Below the pieces are notes generated by a model. The model was not told the origin of the DNA. It saw only the letters and a list, made by a program, of their open reading frames with translations, and searched no databases. The translations under genes were made by a program, and so were the position numbers. 26,424 nucleotides of DNA from Nitrospinota bacterium (GTDB lineage Bacteria; UBA8248): NCBI GenBank assembly GCA_011523725.1, contig WTGD01000102.1:1-26424 (forward strand). The letters are read 5' to 3'. Shown one piece after another: positions 22,635 to 26,424 of this stretch (the first letter of the stretch is position 1; the number at the start of each line of letters is the position of its first letter).

Positions 22635-23603
22635 ATGATGCGCGCAATGAGGACATTCATCAGGTTTGCGGTGTTGGTCATTGTCGTTTTGGCGATGACG
22701 ATTTCCTCCGCCCATGCCGCCAAGAAATTCGTTACCATCGCCGGCGGCGCTTCGGGCGGGACGTACATCGTGGTCGCAACCGGAATGGCCAAGATTTTGT
22801 CAAAATACATTCCGGGGATGCGGGCGAACGCCGAGGTCACGGGAGGCGGTTTCGGCAATACGCGCCTCATCGGAACCAAAAGGGCCGATTTTGGTCTGAC
22901 GACCCCGGACGCCGCCTACTTTGCGGTGAAAGGAGGCGGGCGGTTCAAGCCGGGAGAGAAATACAAGCTCCGCGCATTGATGAGCGGTCACGCCAGTATC
23001 GAGCATTTCGTGACGCTCAGGAAATCGGGAATCAAGAGTGTGTATGACTATCGTGGCAAGCGGATCTCCATCGGCCAGCCGGGAAGCTCCACGGCGGTCA
23101 TGGGTGTGGCGATGCTGGAGGTTCTGGGGATCAGCACCAAACAGTTCGCCCGAACGGATCATTTGACCCAAACCGAAGCCGTTGCGGCGCTCAAGGACGG
23201 AACCATTGACGCCACCATTCAACTCGCCGGAATTCCGGGAGGTGCGGTCAAAGACATCACTTCGACGCACGACGTGAGACTGGTCCCCGTCTCCATGGAA
23301 GACATGAAGAAAATCAACAAGGCGCATCCATACTGGACGCCTTCCAGCATTCCCAAGGGCACTTACAACGGTATGAAGGGAGACGTCGGGGCGATGGCTT
23401 CGGCGACTATCGTCATCACCCACGTGGACATGGACAACGCGACGGTCTACGCGGTGACGAAAACGATCCTCGAGCACACCGCCGAGCTCGCCGCCATTCA
23501 CCGCGCCGGGTCGAAGTACAAACTTCCCGGATCCGCCGGGAAAATTCCCATTCCCATTCATCCCGGCGCCGCGCGTTACTTCAAGGAAAAGGGCATCAAG
23601 TAA
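22635..23603 (+). CDS. TAXI family TRAP transporter solute-binding protein
   Basis: From ATG 22635 (AAGGAGGGG 5 bases upstream) this encodes 322 residues. A signal peptide of about 28 residues ends SSAHA. The mature protein opens FVTIAGGASGGTYIVVATGM, the diagnostic start of the TAXI (TRAP-associated extracytoplasmic immunogenic) family. GQPGSSTAVMGVAMLEVLG and LKDGTIDATIQLAGIPGGAV follow in family order. It binds the substrate, generally a carboxylate or related small molecule, in the periplasm for the fused permease encoded next. A longer opening to 22566 lacks a ribosome-binding site. It ends 70 bases before the permease gene, with a stable hairpin between. Confidence 0.93.
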   Translation: MMRAMRTFIRFAVLVIVVLAMTISSAHAAKKFVTIAGGASGGTYIVVATGMAKILSKYIPGMRANAEVTGGGFGNTRLIGTKRADFGLTTPDAAYFAVKGGGRFKPGEKYKLRALMSGHASIEHFVTLRKSGIKSVYDYRGKRISIGQPGSSTAVMGVAMLEVLGISTKQFARTDHLTQTEAVAALKDGTIDATIQLAGIPGGAVKDITSTHDVRLVPVSMEDMKKINKAHPYWTPSSIPKGTYNGMKGDVGAMASATIVITHVDMDNATVYAVTKTILEHTAELAAIHRAGSKYKLPGSAGKIPIPIHPGAARYFKEKGIK

Positions 23604-23623
23604 GCTGTCGTATGAGTACTTCA

Positions 23624-23649
23624 GCGCCCCCGCCTGAGGGCGGGGGCGC
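23624..23649 (+). promoter_or_regulatory. Intercistronic hairpin between TAXI binding-protein and permease genes
   Basis: A perfect 11-bp GC stem, GCGCCCCCGCC (23624-23634) with GGCGGGGGCGC (23639-23649), has the tetraloop TGAG. No T tract follows, so it is not a classical terminator. It probably protects the upstream message or attenuates, favouring the binding protein. Confidence 0.7.
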
Positions 23650-23673
23650 CGACCACCGCAAGGGAGTCGTGCA

Positions 23674-25680
23674 GTGAAAGCGAATGGCGATCCGAAGCAA
23701 TCGCCGGATCCGGAAGAGTCGGGGGTAATCGTTCACGGCCGGGCCCGCCCGGACAACGCCTTCGAGCGTTTTCTCAACCCGGTCATCACCTGGCTGGCCA
23801 TTGCAGTGGCGGTCTTCCACCTGTACACGGGTTTCGCCGGTGCATATGGAGCGCTCATTCAACGCTCGATTCACTTGAGTCCGCTCCTGATTCTCACATA
23901 CCTTCTTTATCCGACTTCAACGAGCAAGCGGTACTATGTTTTCGGTCGACTCCTCGACACCGTTTTCGTTATCGGAAGTATCACCATCGGCCTCTACATC
24001 ATCGATCAATACCATGTTCTCACCTTCCGGGACGGGAACCCGAATCTGCCGGACATGCTCCTCGGAATCGTCGCCATCATCCTGGTGCTCGAAGCGACCC
24101 GGAGGGTCATCGGCTGGACGTTGCCGCTGGTCGCCGTGGCATTCGTGATCTATGCCTACTGGGGTCCGAACATGCCGGGCATCTTCGGGCACCGCGGTTA
24201 CGACTGGGGGCGGATTCTGCAGCACTCCTACACCAGTACGGAAGGCATTTACGGATTCCCGATCGGAGTTTCAGCGACATTCGTCATTCTGTTCATCACG
24301 TTCGGGGCTTTTCTTCAAGAGACCGGAGCGGGCCGATTCTTCATCGATCTCGCCTTCGGGCTGTTCGGCCGGGTGCGGGGTGGGCCGGCAAAGGTCGCGG
24401 TCGTGGGGAGCACTCTTTTCGGCACGATCTCGGGCAGCGCCACGGCCAACGTCGTGGGCACGGGGACGTTCACCATACCGATGATGAAGCGTCTCGGGTA
24501 CCAACCCACCTTTGCCGCCGCGGTCGAGGCGGTGTCGTCGACCGGCGGCCAGTTCATGCCCCCCATCATGGGTGCGGCCGTTTTCATCATGATCGAGATG
24601 ATCCACGTCACGTATCGAGAGATTATCGTCATGGCGCTGCTGCCTGCCATCCTCTATTACGTCGCGGTGTTCATCGCCGTGGACCTGGAAGCCGTGCGCC
24701 TGGGGCTTCGGGGAATGGATCGATCGGAGCTCCCCAGGCCGTTGCGGCTCCTCTCGGAAGGCTGGCCCTTTCTCGCCCCCCCGGTCATTCTCGTTTTCAT
24801 GTTGATGTACATGCACTGGTCCCCCACGAAATCGGGTTTCTGGGCGATTGTGGCCACGGTCGCTGTCAGTTCCCTGAAAGCCGCCAGCCGGTTGTCGCCC
24901 CGGCAGATCCTCAACGCGCTTCGCGCGGGAACAATGGCCACGCTGCAGGTCGCGCTCGCCTGCGCGTGTGCGGGAATCGTGGTGAGCATCTTCACGCTGA
25001 CGGGCCTGGGTGCGAAGGTCTCATTCGCTCTCCTCGAGCTGGCCCATGAAGCTCTGCTTCCGATGCTGGTGATCGGCATGGTGACCAGCATTCTGCTCGG
25101 GATGGGGATGCCCACCATGCCGGCCTACATTATTCTGGCCGTGCTGATTGCCCCTTCCCTGGTCAAGGCCGGCGTGCCCAAGATATCGGCGCACCTCTTC
25201 GTCCTGTATTCCGGCATCATTTCGGCGATCACGCCGCCGGTCGCACTGGCTGCGTACGCGGGCGCCGCCATCGCCAAGGCGCCTCCGCTGCGGACGGGAT
25301 TCCTGGCGATACGCATCGGGCTGGCGGCGTTCATCGTCCCCTTCATGTTCGTTTACAGCCCCGGCCTCGTTTTTATCGGAAGTCCCTGGGAAGTGGTCTA
25401 CTCTGTCGGGACCTCTCTCATGGGGGTCCTGGCCTTCACTTACGGTGTCCAGGGAAGAATGCTGAGCGAGCTCCACATCGTGGAACGGGTGTTCCTGGTG
25501 GTCTCCGGGATTTTGTTGATCCCCTACTCGATTGCAGCGAACGGAATCGGCCTCTTAGGCCTCCTGGCCGTTGTCGGATGGCAACGCTGGAGATCCGCAG
25601 ATGTTTCCTTGCGTCTCCGGCGCGGAGCGGGAGCGGATGAGGTTACGACTTCTTACCCATCACAAGAGGAACAGCGATGA
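23674..25680 (+). CDS. TRAP transporter permease, DctQ-DctM fusion (4TM/12TM type)
   Basis: This 668-residue membrane protein joins the small (DctQ-like, about residues 30-150) and large (DctM-like, about 165-580) TRAP subunits, as is usual for TAXI systems. The hallmark TRAP motif GSTLFGTISGSATANVVGTG and the following STGGQFMPPIMGAAVFIMIE are present. GMVTSILLGMGMPTMPAY and ITPPVALAAYAGAAIA later form the pseudo-repeat. It uses a sodium or proton gradient rather than ATP. GTG 23674 is the start, with GGGAG upstream. The stop overlaps the amidohydrolase start by four bases (ATGA), linking uptake to ring hydrolysis. Confidence 0.94.
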   Translation: MKANGDPKQSPDPEESGVIVHGRARPDNAFERFLNPVITWLAIAVAVFHLYTGFAGAYGALIQRSIHLSPLLILTYLLYPTSTSKRYYVFGRLLDTVFVIGSITIGLYIIDQYHVLTFRDGNPNLPDMLLGIVAIILVLEATRRVIGWTLPLVAVAFVIYAYWGPNMPGIFGHRGYDWGRILQHSYTSTEGIYGFPIGVSATFVILFITFGAFLQETGAGRFFIDLAFGLFGRVRGGPAKVAVVGSTLFGTISGSATANVVGTGTFTIPMMKRLGYQPTFAAAVEAVSSTGGQFMPPIMGAAVFIMIEMIHVTYREIIVMALLPAILYYVAVFIAVDLEAVRLGLRGMDRSELPRPLRLLSEGWPFLAPPVILVFMLMYMHWSPTKSGFWAIVATVAVSSLKAASRLSPRQILNALRAGTMATLQVALACACAGIVVSIFTLTGLGAKVSFALLELAHEALLPMLVIGMVTSILLGMGMPTMPAYIILAVLIAPSLVKAGVPKISAHLFVLYSGIISAITPPVALAAYAGAAIAKAPPLRTGFLAIRIGLAAFIVPFMFVYSPGLVFIGSPWEVVYSVGTSLMGVLAFTYGVQGRMLSELHIVERVFLVVSGILLIPYSIAANGIGLLGLLAVVGWQRWRSADVSLRLRRGAGADEVTTSYPSQEEQR

Positions 25681-26424
25681 CGCCCCAAGACGCAAATCGT
25701 GATTACAACTTGATGAACGCGAATGTCGTGACGACCGAAGAGATTCGCCGCGCCAACGTGGCCCTGCGCGACGGGCAGATTGCATCGGTCGAAGAAGGCC
25801 CTCTTCCCGATAGAAGCGCTAAGGAGATCGATCTCGGGGGGAAATTCCTTCTGCCGGGAATCATCGACCCCCACGTACACCTGCGCGACATGGGGGAATC
25901 CGAAAAGGAGGACTTCACCACCGGAACCGCCTGCGCCGCCGTCGGCGGCGTGACGACGGTGATGCAGATGCCAAACGGCATACCCGATGTTCTGACGCCC
26001 GAGGATTTTCTCGAACGAAAAGCGCTCATCGAAAATCGTACGTACGCAGATATCGCTCTCTACGCCTGGGCTTGCGATCAGAACCGAAAGGAACTCCATC
26101 ATTTCCAGGAACTGGGCGCCATCGGTTACAAGATTTTCACCGCCGTAACGGGGGCCTTCAAAGAAGATTTCGCGAATTACATTACAGTCGACATCGACAA
26201 GCTCTTCCTCCTGTTCGAGGAAATCGCGGGCTTCGACGGGCAGATCGGAATCCACGCCGAATCAAATCCGATTCTCGAGCTCTTCACCGAGCGGTGCAAG
26301 GAGACGATGAAGCCGGACATCGACGCCTGGCGTCTGAGCCGGCCGAATTTCGCCGAGGACCTCGCGGTATTCGACGCCCTCACCCTGTCCACGGCCACGG
26401 GGGCCCGTTTGCATATCTGTCACG
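25677..26424 (+). CDS. Dihydroorotase/hydantoinase-like cyclic amidohydrolase (N-terminal part, cut by window edge)
   Basis: About 249 codons are visible before the right edge. The metal-binding motif DPHVHLRD (His66, His68) follows the usual beta-sandwich strand GKFLLPGIID. GVTTVMQMPN is typical of dihydroorotase, hydantoinase and allantoinase. GYKIF (Lys152) fits the carboxylated-lysine position. IHAES (His193) and the last ICH supply the next metal ligands. These zinc enzymes open cyclic amides such as dihydroorotate, hydantoins or allantoin in the cytoplasm. The four-base overlap with the TRAP permease and the upstream IclR gene argue for catabolism of an imported cyclic ureide rather than pyrimidine synthesis. 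The C-terminal part lies outside the window. Confidence 0.9.
   Translation, partial: MTPQDANRDYNLMNANVVTTEEIRRANVALRDGQIASVEEGPLPDRSAKEIDLGGKFLLPGIIDPHVHLRDMGESEKEDFTTGTACAAVGGVTTVMQMPNGIPDVLTPEDFLERKALIENRTYADIALYAWACDQNRKELHHFQELGAIGYKIFTAVTGAFKEDFANYITVDIDKLFLLFEEIAGFDGQIGIHAESNPILELFTERCKETMKPDIDAWRLSRPNFAEDLAVFDALTLSTATGARLHICH

Noticed and set aside
1..26424. CRISPR arrays, insertion sequences or prophage genes
   Set aside because: No regularly spaced repeats, transposases, integrases or phage structural genes were recognised.

Overview
The window looks like chromosomal DNA from an uncultured, GC-rich, Gram-negative heterotroph. Supporting signs are HflK/HflC membrane proteins, two binding-protein-dependent uptake systems with Sec-type signal peptides, good Shine-Dalgarno sequences and tightly packed operons. 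It must also be a selenium user, because two neighbouring genes can only be read through if UGA codes for selenocysteine. The gene mix suits a deltaproteobacterium-like or Tectomicrobia-like lineage, but nothing here fixes the taxonomy.

Left part (1-7581). A minus-strand hyuA-hyuB pair encodes an ATP-dependent hydantoinase/5-oxoprolinase-type enzyme; hyuB runs off the left edge. After an AT-rich spacer comes a plus-strand nucleoside hydrolase overlapping a ribokinase gene (nucleoside to ribose to ribose 5-phosphate). Then come hflK-hflC, closed by a strong terminator.

Middle (7582-14278). The spacer between the 3' ends of hflC and a cupin gene holds a candidate minus-strand structured RNA of about 180 nt with its own promoter, and a cluster of DnaA-box-like sequences. 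A minus-strand pair follows: a small cysteine-containing protein and a cupin. Next come two tandem plus-strand peroxiredoxin-like selenoprotein genes. Each has TGA at codon 49 inside a W-U-P-Y-C motif and a stem-loop at the right distance downstream. A bidirectional terminator separates them from a convergent five-gene minus-strand operon: creatininase-family amidohydrolase, alpha/beta-hydrolase homologue lacking catalytic Ser and His, cyclase/kynurenine-formamidase-like hydrolase, and two paralogous cupins. Divergent from it are tadA and a tRNA-Ser(CGA).

Right part (14279-26424). An AT-rich stretch with a decayed minus-strand gene precedes a branched-chain-amino-acid-type ABC operon: binding protein, fused LivH-LivM permease, LivG, LivF. 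It is followed by a protein built of three RidA/YjgF domains. A second low-GC spacer leads to an IclR regulator with a clear promoter and a dyad operator, a TAXI-type TRAP binding protein, a fused TRAP permease, and a dihydroorotase/hydantoinase-type cyclic amidohydrolase cut by the right edge.

The recurring theme is import and ring-opening of small nitrogenous compounds (hydantoin-, creatinine- or ureide-like cyclic amides, nucleosides, amino-acid derivatives). The real substrates cannot be read from sequence. The strongest unusual feature is the tandem selenoprotein pair, which conventional gene calling would split into fragments.
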